The notes beneath the pieces were generated by a model that ran no database searches, was not told where the DNA came from, and saw nothing but the letters and a program-made list of their open reading frames with translations. Source: an uncultured Bacteroidales bacterium (GTDB lineage: Bacteria > Bacteroidota > Bacteroidia > Bacteroidales > UBA4417). Taken from it: a stretch of DNA of 34,922 nt. This document shows, piece by piece, positions 18,154 to 25,888 of the stretch. The stretch spans positions 1 to 34,922 of the forward strand of contig CAJAXK010000211.1 in NCBI GenBank assembly GCA_903946925.1. The letters are read 5' to 3'. The position numbers and the translations under genes are program-made. Every line of letters begins with the position of its first letter. The stretch's first letter is position 1.

Positions 18154-18161
18154 TATTTTTG
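18154..18161 (+). promoter_or_regulatory. -7 box for the PrsW-like gene
   Basis: TATTTTTG fits TAnnTTTG exactly. It overlaps an in-frame TTG (18159) that could otherwise be read as a start, which favours the ATG at 18174 and a very short leader. Confidence 0.45.
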
Positions 18162-18173
18162 AAAAAAAAAACT

Positions 18174-18845
18174 ATGGATACTTGTTCGGTTATTTCAATC
18201 CTTCCCGGCCCAATAGTGGCGGGAGCCCTTTATTTGTTGCTCAGGTATAAGTACCCTAAGGGCAAGTTTGCCTTGGTACATAAAACTTTTTTGTTCGGTT
18301 TTTTGGGTTTTTTGTTCGTTTTTGCAACCGACAAAATTATTGCTTACCTTCATTTAGATAGCCTCCACAGCTTAAATCGCACCATTTTCTATTCGTTCGT
18401 ACTTACTGCTGGCGTTTATGAATTTTGGAAATTTCTGATTCTCAGATTGTTTGTTTATCCTTCAAAATTGGTTGTCAAAACCAGTGATGCAATTGTTTAT
18501 AGCATTTTTGTAGCCGCAGGTTTTACCCTTGGTTTTTCGATTTATACCGTAATTTTTCCAGCCCCTTTTATTGATGTGTGCTTTAATGCTATGACAAGGG
18601 GGCCGATTTTTCTGGCTATATCAATAATTATGGGTTATTTCATGGGTGTTTCGCTTAAGCGGGATAATGCATTGATTGACCACATGACGGGCTTATTATT
18701 AGCTGTTGTATTTCAGGGAATTAACAGGTTTTGCCTATTAACCCAGGATACCATACTGCATTATTTAACAATGGCAGGCATGTTTGTGATAGCAATAACT
18801 TTTATAATTATCAGCCTTCGCGAAAGAGCGGACGACTCAAATTAA
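18174..18845 (+). CDS. Multi-pass membrane protein, degenerate PrsW-like
   Basis: Read from the ATG at 18174, this is a 223-residue integral membrane protein with about seven hydrophobic segments. Two stretches resemble the PrsW/CPBP-type intramembrane protease fold: VYEFWKFL (E83, K86) stands where PrsW has an EExxK motif, and SDAIVYS (D105) where it has DGIVYG. The first glutamate of EExxK is tyrosine, and the histidine motif expected near residues 140-155 (TRGPIFLAISIIMGY) has no histidine. So it may be a non-catalytic relative or an unrelated membrane protein that looks similar. It converges on dprA and the two genes overlap by 9 bp at their 3' ends. Confidence 0.55.
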   Translation: MDTCSVISILPGPIVAGALYLLLRYKYPKGKFALVHKTFLFGFLGFLFVFATDKIIAYLHLDSLHSLNRTIFYSFVLTAGVYEFWKFLILRLFVYPSKLVVKTSDAIVYSIFVAAGFTLGFSIYTVIFPAPFIDVCFNAMTRGPIFLAISIIMGYFMGVSLKRDNALIDHMTGLLLAVVFQGINRFCLLTQDTILHYLTMAGMFVIAITFIIISLRERADDSN

Positions 18846-19931
18846 CCGATATACTTTTCCGGGCAAACAACGTAGAATACCATCAAATTCCATTTTTAAC
18901 AATATGGATGCTGCTTTCGACGGAATCATATTGGTATAATGAAGTAGTGTATCTATTTCAAGGTCACCGTTTTCTTTTAATAGGGTAACAATCGTTTCTT
19001 CTTCAGGACTTAAATCAAGAAATAGCTGTTGTTGGATTGGTTTCTTTTGTTTCTTTTCATCCCAGTTCAACATGTAGCTTATATCTTTTGTTGATTGGAT
19101 AAGTGCGGCTCTATTGGTTTTTATCAGTTTATTGCACCCCTCGGAATGGGGGTCGCCAATACGGCCCGGCACAGCAAAAACATCACGGTTATAGGAATTG
19201 GCAATATCGGCTGTAATTAAAGCGCCACCAGTTTCCCCTGCTTCAACCACCACCACGGCATCTACCATTCCTGCAATTATACGGTTGCGCATCGGGAAAT
19301 TTTCGCGGTCAGGTTTGGTATTGCTTAAATATTCGCATAAAAGCCCGCCCTGCTCGGTCATTTTTTCGGCTAAAGCCCTATTTGCATACGGATAAATCCT
19401 ATCAAGCCCATGACCCAAAACACCAACAGTTTCGAGGTTGCAATCCAGTGCAGCTTTGTGCGACCATGTATCTATTCCATAAGCCAAACCACTTACAACC
19501 AGCACATTGTTGACTACTAAACCGTCAATTATTTTACGGCAAATATCCCGGCCATATTCGGTTGCCTTTCTGGTACCAACCAAGGCGACAATTTTTGGTG
19601 CATTTAGATCGGCAACTCCTTTATAATACAACATCAAAGGGCTATCATGGCATTGTTTCAAACGGTTGGGATACTCTTTATCAAGGTAAAACAACGAGGA
19701 AATTTTATATTTTTCGATAAATTTCACCTCGGCTTCTGCCCTGTCAAAAACATTGTGGTTGGTAATAGCATTTACAGTTTGCTCGCCAATGCCGGGTATT
19801 TTTAACAATGTGTGCTTTTTCTCCATAAAAACGGACTTCACCCCGCCGCAGTATGCAACCAGGCTCTTGCCATTCACGCTCCCAACCCCAGGTATTAGTG
19901 TTAAAGCAATCTTATAAATCAAATCCTCCAT
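18837..19931 (-). CDS. dprA: DNA-processing protein DprA
   Basis: This 364-residue protein binds incoming single-stranded DNA and loads RecA during natural transformation. A helix-hairpin-helix/SAM-like region at about 1-60 (LIPGVGSVNG, KIPGIGEQTV) comes first. The Rossmann-like core follows: GTRKATEYG (119-127), SGLAYGID (147-154), FPMRNRIIAG (212-221) and GALITA (236-241). A C-terminal winged helix (about 300-364) completes the protein. It is full length and all core motifs are intact. The 3' end overlaps the convergent membrane gene by 9 bp. A TAnnTTTA-like box at 19940-19947 (minus strand) would leave almost no leader. Confidence 0.95.
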   Translation of the reverse strand: MEDLIYKIALTLIPGVGSVNGKSLVAYCGGVKSVFMEKKHTLLKIPGIGEQTVNAITNHNVFDRAEAEVKFIEKYKISSLFYLDKEYPNRLKQCHDSPLMLYYKGVADLNAPKIVALVGTRKATEYGRDICRKIIDGLVVNNVLVVSGLAYGIDTWSHKAALDCNLETVGVLGHGLDRIYPYANRALAEKMTEQGGLLCEYLSNTKPDRENFPMRNRIIAGMVDAVVVVEAGETGGALITADIANSYNRDVFAVPGRIGDPHSEGCNKLIKTNRAALIQSTKDISYMLNWDEKKQKKPIQQQLFLDLSPEEETIVTLLKENGDLEIDTLLHYTNMIPSKAASILLKMEFDGILRCLPGKVYRLI

Positions 19932-20115
19932 AATGCAGCTAAACTTACAAATTTTATAGAAACCGCCCTAACCCTAACAGTTGCTAATTTAATCAACTTC
20001 AAAATTATTGAAAATTAGTCAATACTCAAGGTTGAAGTTGGAACAAAAATGAAAGTTCTGACTAATTCTTGCCTTGAAGTGTTATTAGGCTAACATTGGC
20101 AATAACTGTTAACTC

Positions 20116-20272
20116 AAATATTGAGTCTCCTCCGATAACCTAAAAATTAAGAACCGCCACTAAGGCACTATGCCACAAAGGTACACAAAGCATTATTATT
20201 CAGAGTTATAGACTTGGTGAAGCTTAGAAGCTGTGTGGCTAAATAAGACTTTTCGGAGTGGACTCAATATTT
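20116..20272. mobile_element. MITE-like element with terminal inverted repeats (element B)
   Basis: The left end at 20116-20140 (AAATATTGAGTCTCCTCCGA) and the right end at 20247-20272 (GACTTTTCGGAGTGGACTCA, then ATATTT) are inverted copies with a few mismatches. The right end is the exact reverse complement of element A's left end over 26 bp. The 157-bp interior has no gene but shares CCGCC, CCACAAAGG and ACACAAAG words with element A. It lies between dprA and the glycosyltransferase gene, outside both. Confidence 0.65.
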
Positions 20273-20286
20273 TAATTTTTGCTTTT

Positions 20287-20299
20287 AGCTTGTCGAAGT
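20287..20299. repeat. Partial copy of the 29-bp dispersed repeat
   Basis: AGCTTGTCGAAGT matches the core of the repeat at 2229-2247 exactly, but the flanks have diverged. It sits immediately beside element B. Confidence 0.55.
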
Positions 20300-20441
20300 A
20301 TAAAGACAAAACAACAAAACGCATATTCCAAAGCACTTCAATAGAATTTGGCAGCTTTAAATAAGGTTGGATACAGTTAGGTTTAAATTGACAATTTAAT
20401 ATTAAAAGATCATCCGTTTCAATAATTTAAAAGCTTAAACT

Positions 20442-20449
20442 TATATTTG
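20442..20449 (+). promoter_or_regulatory. -7 box for the glycosyltransferase gene
   Basis: TATATTTG is an exact TAnnTTTG box, 16 bp before the ATG at 20466, giving a leader of about 10 nt. No firm -33 TTG was found. Confidence 0.55.
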
Positions 20450-20465
20450 CGATTTATTACACCTG

Positions 20466-21548
20466 ATGCAACCAAAACTGTTACGCATATTAATTAGCCC
20501 GCTCGATTGGGGATTAGGGCATGCAACCCGGTGCATACCTATTATCTGGCAATTATTAAAATCAGGTCACAAAATCACTTTGGCAGGAAACGGGCGTTCG
20601 CTTGTTTTATTGGAAAAGGAATTTCCCCTGCTCGAAACAATTGAATTACAAGGTTTTTCGCCAAGCTATCCAAAATCGGGAAAAATGCTGCTGCACCTTC
20701 TGTTGCTGCTGCCTAAATTTATTTTCTCCATTCTTCGCGAACATCAGCAACTTAGTAATGTCCTGTCCACCAACAGTTTCGATGTTATAATTTCGGATAA
20801 CCGATATGGATTATTTAACAAAAAAATAAGAAGTGTTATTATTACCCATCAGGTAATGATAAAATTGCCAAATTGGCTGAAATTAGCCGAATACCCGATT
20901 TACGTTGTCAGCCGCTTTATGATCAGCCGGTTTAATGAATGTTGGATACCGGATACTTTAGGAATTCCGGGTTTGAGCGGGGATTTATCGCACAAATATA
21001 CTTTACCCCGGAATGCCTGTTTTGTTGGGCCGCTAACACGTTTTAGTGGTTCCGGATATTTTGAAACAAATTGTTCGGGAGAGATTAGGATAACAGCAAT
21101 AATTTCGGGTCCGGAACCTCAACGAAGCTTATTCGAAGAATTGATTACCAAGCAACTTTCAGACTTAAACTTAACTTCCACAATACTTAGCGGCAGGCCA
21201 GATTTTGGAAAAACAGTTGATTCAGTTGGATGCCTGACCATTATATCCCATCTGGAAACGCATGAATTAGAGCAGATTATTGCTGTGTCAACATTGGTAA
21301 TCTGTCGCTCGGGTTATTCATCTATCATGGATCTTGCCGCAATGGGTTCAAAAGCATTGTTTGTTCCAACACCCGGGCAAACGGAACAAATCTATCTGGC
21401 TGAACTTCATCAGCAATTGGGAATAGCTTTATGGCGGCCGCAAGACAAACTAAACCTAAAAATAGATATTCCGGAAGCATTAAAATACAAGGGGTATATC
21501 CAGAAGTCGGCAATGCCGGATCATACTTTTACTATACCTGGATTTTAA
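20466..21548 (+). CDS. MurG-like GT-B glycosyltransferase (family 28-type)
   Basis: This 360-residue protein has a GT-B two-domain layout. The N-terminal acceptor-side loop DWGLGHATRC (14-23) is the glycine-rich motif of family 28-like transferases. The C-terminal donor-binding part contains CRSGYSSIMDLAAMGSKAL and VPTPGQTEQ at about 280-308, comparable to the nucleotide-sugar site of MurG. No cleavable signal is seen; a hydrophobic leucine-rich stretch at about 72-86 may contact the membrane. It is not murG itself, since it lacks the cell-division gene context. Proteins of this type are often annotated only as glycosyltransferases. The donor and acceptor cannot be told from the sequence. It stands alone with its own promoter. 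Confidence 0.8.
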   Translation: MQPKLLRILISPLDWGLGHATRCIPIIWQLLKSGHKITLAGNGRSLVLLEKEFPLLETIELQGFSPSYPKSGKMLLHLLLLLPKFIFSILREHQQLSNVLSTNSFDVIISDNRYGLFNKKIRSVIITHQVMIKLPNWLKLAEYPIYVVSRFMISRFNECWIPDTLGIPGLSGDLSHKYTLPRNACFVGPLTRFSGSGYFETNCSGEIRITAIISGPEPQRSLFEELITKQLSDLNLTSTILSGRPDFGKTVDSVGCLTIISHLETHELEQIIAVSTLVICRSGYSSIMDLAAMGSKALFVPTPGQTEQIYLAELHQQLGIALWRPQDKLNLKIDIPEALKYKGYIQKSAMPDHTFTIPGF

Positions 21549-21640
21549 ATCAACAATTATAGCCGATTCCAATATTTAATGGTTGCAATACAAAGTGCGT
21601 GAAACTATTCAGAGGCTAAAGTTTTAATTGCCTAAAATAC

Positions 21641-24600
21641 CTATTTTATTACTAACCGGGACGATAAAGCAAGCGTACCATCCTCCCGAAGAACAATAAT
21701 GTTATAAACAGCAGATGTTAAAATACTTACATCTATTTCAGGAGAATTGCTGTTTAACACATTTTTTCCATTCATGTTGTAAATTTTAACTTGTGCATTG
21801 TGGGGCAATCCTAAAACAGTAAGTTTTGTTGAAGCCGGGTTAGGCCATATTTCAATTGGTTTCCCCATATCCGAACTGCCTGAAGTTGAATTTTCGGAAT
21901 TTCCCGCAATTTGCGTTGATTTTAATCCGGTAGCATAGCCATACAATGCCAATTCGTTTATTGCAGCATATACCGAGCTATACATCGAAAGTCGGATATA
22001 CCGGGTTGTAACATCGGTTTGGTGGAGTTTCCAGTTATTGTAAGTATTGCAAGGTTCAGTGAACCAAGGAGTCCAGTTTTCAGGCATTCCATAAGAGAAA
22101 TCAAGATTTGCAATACTATTCATGTCGTGGATGTACACTTTTTTTATCACATATTCCTGTCCCAAATCGAAATAAATATGGTATGGGGCAAAGTTCATAT
22201 TGTAATATGGTTTCCATGAAGCACTCGTTGCATGTTGGTTTACTTCAGGGTTAAGACTTTGTTCGTCAACCAGATAAGCCGCCGAAGTCCAACTGCCATA
22301 AGGTGGCCGAACCAAATCTGTTATCATTGATGCTGAGAGTGGGATGCGTTCGACAATTTGCGAATTTACTATGGTAAGAATAAGAGTATCAACATCTGTT
22401 GCCTGATATGTATCCTGAACCGATATTATAATTGGGTAAATACCCGAATCGGAGTAACCTGGGGATACAACCAATTTGCCCAAGCCATTTCCAATTTGTA
22501 TAAATTGGGCAAAGGAGGGTAAATTGGCAAAAGTAAAAGCCATTGTTTGGTTATCAGCATCGGTAGCATTAAACAAGTAATTAGCCGACTGTCCCTCGGT
22601 GATGGTTAATGGTGTTAGTTCCGATAGCACAGGGGCGTTGTTTTGGAAAACATCGTTTACCGTAATAACGAAATCCAGGGTTAACCCCGAGCAGCTATCG
22701 TTTGCTGATATTGCAATTGGCTGATAAACACCTGAATCGGTGTAACCCGGATCGAGGATCAAACAAAAATTGCTTCCAATTTTTTGAAGCGTAACAAACG
22801 ACGGGGCATTGTTAAGTTCAACTATCAAAGTGTCGCATCCAGGAAATTGGTCGTCAGTAACAGAAAAATAAAGGGTATCAACCGTTCCTTCATTAATAAT
22901 CAAATTGCCAATCCCAGCTATTACAGGCGGGTTGTTGCTAGCCTCGATAAATTTTATCTCGAAGCCATTTATTTTGGCATCATTTATTATTGACTGAAAA
23001 GCAATATCAATTTTCTGATCCTTAACATCTGCAACAAAAACTTTTTTTGCTGCCGAATAAATTGATTGGCTGTAAATGTTATAGTTGTTAAGTACGAGGC
23101 TGTCTTCCAACATCACGTTAAAGGTTTCTGTTTTATTGTTGATTACCTCGGCTGGCCGTTCGGCAAACAAAAGGCTTACTTCGTATTTTCCATTGGTTGG
23201 GACTGGAAACTGAAACCGGAATGTTGAGTCGAACGCACAATGCCTATACGGCCCAAAAACAGCGTTGGGAGCACCGGTGGTATTGGTGCCAGTCCATGAG
23301 TGGCTTCCGGTTCCATAAGCCATATCAATACCATAAACAGGTTCCCTGTCCTTATCCGACTGCCAATTCATCGGCTCCGCCTCAAGCTCCGGCCCTGCAC
23401 AGTTAACCCTGTAAATTACTTTGCCGGGAACCAACACAGCATCAGAAACTATAACCGCAATGTTAGCTGTGTCGGGATTGCCATAGCCATCATCGGCAAT
23501 CAATTTAAAGTTGTAATTGCCTTTGTCAGCCAGTAAAGGCTTAATATACAGCGATGTTTGGTTGTTTGTTTTAACAACGGTGATAAATTCGGGAAGTTGC
23601 AAAAAACTGTACACTAACGCATCATTGTTTAAATCGGAAGCTGTAACATCCAACAATAGTTTTGTTGTAGCCTCAACGGAATAGCTGTTGTTAAGTGTAA
23701 AAACAGGTGGGGAATTAGCCGGATCTTTAAAAGCGATTTTAAATTTTATCCGGTTATAGGCATGGTTGCTACTATCGTGGACCATTACAATAATATGGTA
23801 AACCCCTTTGGTTGAGCTACCGGAAAGGCCTTTAAGTACAATTTGCCCGTTTGCAATATTTTGCCAAACGATACAGGCTGGCAAATTCCTGACTTCAAAA
23901 AAGAGTATGTCGTTATCGCTAACAAAAGCGTTGATGGCTAAATTTAATGAATCGCCAAATAAAACATACTGATCCTCAACAGGAGTGAACAATGGCAGGG
24001 AGTTCATGGTGTGGGTAATCCCTGATTGTGGGCCAATTCCGTTGTAAATACTTGGATTGGAAGGCGCTTGGGCAAATATCCCTTGTGTAAGCGAATAGCC
24101 CAACGAATCTAAAGGTTGAAATTGGTTTCCGGTAACATCCCACATAGGAACGGAAGCGTTGTTGTTCTTGGCAAAAATCCCGGTTGTGTTGTAAATATTG
24201 TTTTTAACATGCAACTCGTTTACCCCATTCAAGTTTGTTACAGGGGGCGCCTTACTGTTGTAAAAATAATTGCCCAACACCGAGATTGAGGAGGGAATGG
24301 TTGTGAATGAGCGCTCATCGATAAAAACCCCCTGAGTGTTCGAAATATAATTATTGAAAACTTCGATATCGCCCGAACCAAAGAGAGGAATGCCCAATCC
24401 AGGGCAATTCGAGAAAATGTTGTTGTAAAACCTGCCGACCGTATTGTCGCCAATTTGAAATGAGCCTTCCTGCCCATATATGCCATCAAGGCCAGTGGTG
24501 GAGCAGAAATTATTATACACTTCAATATCCTCAACGCAGTTTGCAATTTGTATGGCTTCGCGTTCGCAATGGGTTACAACATTATTATAAATGCGCACAT

Positions 24601-25207
24601 GCCGCAGTTCCATGCCTGGCGATTTTGTTTCACCAATATACATGCCTTCCCCAACATGGTGGATATAGTTGTCGTGGATTACCAAGTTTGTAAATTGCGG
24701 AAATGGCAAAGGTGGTGTTCCATTAAAATCTTTCTTTGCAACAATGCCAAAAAAACCTGAATTTTTGATTTCGATATATTCCGCTTCGCAATCGCTGCTT
24801 AACCCAACAAAAGCCAAACCTGAAGTAGCGGCACGCAAACTAAACCCAAAGTGGATTGTTGGGTCACCTTTTCCGGATATTTTTATATACCTACAATCAA
24901 CAAATGTTAAAGCCCCCCAAAAAAGCGTATCATCAATAACAACTTTGCCACCAGAATTTATGATAACAATTGGTGCTGTGGCTGAACCTGTAAGGTTGTG
25001 GAATTTTAACCCTAAAACCCTGGTTGACAATATTTTTATTGTATCACCACCCGATGGTATAGCCCCAAAAGTTGTAGGATATATATTGCTTGATGTTGAA
25101 GGGCTGATTGTAAAAACTGTGGCAAATGAACCACTGCCTAAGCAGCAAATACATACAAAAACCAACAAGTGTTTCAGCTTTTTTGATAAATGATTAATCT
25201 TTTTCAT
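21641..25207 (-). CDS. Large T9SS-secreted protein: beta-helix, Ig-like, malectin and discoidin-like domains
   Basis: This 1188-residue exported protein has a signal peptide at about 1-29 (LLVFVCICCLGSGSFA). A right-handed parallel beta-helix follows at about 60-400 (repeats such as NVVTHCEREAIQIAN and NNIFSNCPGLGIPLFG). Ig/cadherin-like repeats come next (about 430-590 and 770-985; NNAPVLSELTPLTITEGQ), interrupted by a malectin-like domain at about 595-755 (YRVNCAGPE to DAKINGFEI). A discoidin-like domain lies at about 1005-1095, and the C-terminal type A sorting domain at about 1118-1188 (IEIWPNPASTKLTV). The last directs secretion through T9SS and attachment to the surface. Malectin and discoidin modules bind sugars, and beta-helices often belong to polysaccharide-active enzymes, so a surface glycan-binding or -degrading role is plausible. 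No catalytic residues are recognised. Confidence 0.9.
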   Translation of the reverse strand: MKKINHLSKKLKHLLVFVCICCLGSGSFATVFTISPSTSSNIYPTTFGAIPSGGDTIKILSTRVLGLKFHNLTGSATAPIVIINSGGKVVIDDTLFWGALTFVDCRYIKISGKGDPTIHFGFSLRAATSGLAFVGLSSDCEAEYIEIKNSGFFGIVAKKDFNGTPPLPFPQFTNLVIHDNYIHHVGEGMYIGETKSPGMELRHVRIYNNVVTHCEREAIQIANCVEDIEVYNNFCSTTGLDGIYGQEGSFQIGDNTVGRFYNNIFSNCPGLGIPLFGSGDIEVFNNYISNTQGVFIDERSFTTIPSSISVLGNYFYNSKAPPVTNLNGVNELHVKNNIYNTTGIFAKNNNASVPMWDVTGNQFQPLDSLGYSLTQGIFAQAPSNPSIYNGIGPQSGITHTMNSLPLFTPVEDQYVLFGDSLNLAINAFVSDNDILFFEVRNLPACIVWQNIANGQIVLKGLSGSSTKGVYHIIVMVHDSSNHAYNRIKFKIAFKDPANSPPVFTLNNSYSVEATTKLLLDVTASDLNNDALVYSFLQLPEFITVVKTNNQTSLYIKPLLADKGNYNFKLIADDGYGNPDTANIAVIVSDAVLVPGKVIYRVNCAGPELEAEPMNWQSDKDREPVYGIDMAYGTGSHSWTGTNTTGAPNAVFGPYRHCAFDSTFRFQFPVPTNGKYEVSLLFAERPAEVINNKTETFNVMLEDSLVLNNYNIYSQSIYSAAKKVFVADVKDQKIDIAFQSIINDAKINGFEIKFIEASNNPPVIAGIGNLIINEGTVDTLYFSVTDDQFPGCDTLIVELNNAPSFVTLQKIGSNFCLILDPGYTDSGVYQPIAISANDSCSGLTLDFVITVNDVFQNNAPVLSELTPLTITEGQSANYLFNATDADNQTMAFTFANLPSFAQFIQIGNGLGKLVVSPGYSDSGIYPIIISVQDTYQATDVDTLILTIVNSQIVERIPLSASMITDLVRPPYGSWTSAAYLVDEQSLNPEVNQHATSASWKPYYNMNFAPYHIYFDLGQEYVIKKVYIHDMNSIANLDFSYGMPENWTPWFTEPCNTYNNWKLHQTDVTTRYIRLSMYSSVYAAINELALYGYATGLKSTQIAGNSENSTSGSSDMGKPIEIWPNPASTKLTVLGLPHNAQVKIYNMNGKNVLNSNSPEIDVSILTSAVYNIIVLREDGTLALSSRLVIK

Positions 25208-25714
25208 CCGGGACTAATATTAAATACTTTTGAAATTAATTCTTGCTATATTTAATTGCCAAAATTAGGAAAAGTAACATTCAAAAAGCGGAATATATAA
25301 CCCAATAAAATGGAATAAGCAGCAAACAGGCTAAATTTATACATTTATCAGAATTGAAATTACTACGATTATCTTAAAAACACCACCTCAAGGTGGCTTC
25401 AAAGTAATTCTGACGTATTCAACCAAAAAAAATGCAAACAAATTAAAAATAGGTTGAAAGCTGTAACAAATCCAAAAAAAATTGAAGGACTGTCATTTTA
25501 AATTATATCTTTATCACATGAATTAGCCATGATTGGGAAAAACCACAAACCGAAGACGATATTATGACCAATATGGCGTATTCCATCTGACCCGTAAAAA
25601 ATTAAAAATAAACAGATGAATAGCCATAATTTATCCCAATGATGGCTGTTTCATCTCAACAACAAACAAAAATCAACATAAGCCCACAATTTCAACAAGT
25701 TAGATTAAAATTAG
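25208..25714. other. Non-coding space upstream of the LytTR remnant
   Basis: Apart from the promoter box at 25260-25267, this AT-rich 500-bp stretch shows only a short hairpin, CCACCT/AGGTGG at 25383-25396. No open frame of credible composition was found. Since it precedes a fragment of a response regulator, it may include eroded coding sequence that is no longer recognisable. Confidence 0.45.
25260..25267 (-). promoter_or_regulatory. -7 box for the large T9SS protein gene
   Basis: On the minus strand TAATTTTG matches TAnnTTTG. It would start transcription about 46 nt before the ATG at 25207. No -33 TTG at the expected spacing. Confidence 0.45.
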
Positions 25715-25879
25715 GAAGGCAATGAGTTCTGTCGTATGCATAAGCCGACCAAAATCAACATCAATTTCTTGGCAAGATATACAAATTCTCAGGGAAACTT
25801 TGCCATTTTAAATGATGGCACACAATTGGATATTTCGAGTTGGAAAATTTTAAATCCCGAGAAATCAATGAAACAATAA
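25715..25879 (+). pseudogene. Remnant of a LytTR-type response regulator (C-terminal DNA-binding domain)
   Basis: A short frame, open only from a TAG at 25712-25714 to a TAA at 25877-25879, reads NEFCRMHKPTKINI, then FLARYTNSQGNFAILNDGTQ and LDIS. This follows the LytTR core in order: F-C-R-x-H-K/R-S near the start, an I-N-x pair, a Y..G strand, and DGT-x-I/L-x-I/V-S. The receiver domain and the first part of LytTR are missing, and the C-terminal basic helix is altered, so it cannot be a working regulator. It ends 9 bp before the LytS-like kinase gene, whose partner would normally be a LytTR protein. The match is by eye and short, so chance resemblance is possible. Confidence 0.55.
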
Positions 25880-25888
25880 TCAAGATAA

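Noticed and set aside
24669-25193. 174-codon open frame on the plus strand
   Set aside because: It lies wholly antisense to the signal peptide and beta-helix part of the T9SS protein, with no domain of its own and no promoter box.
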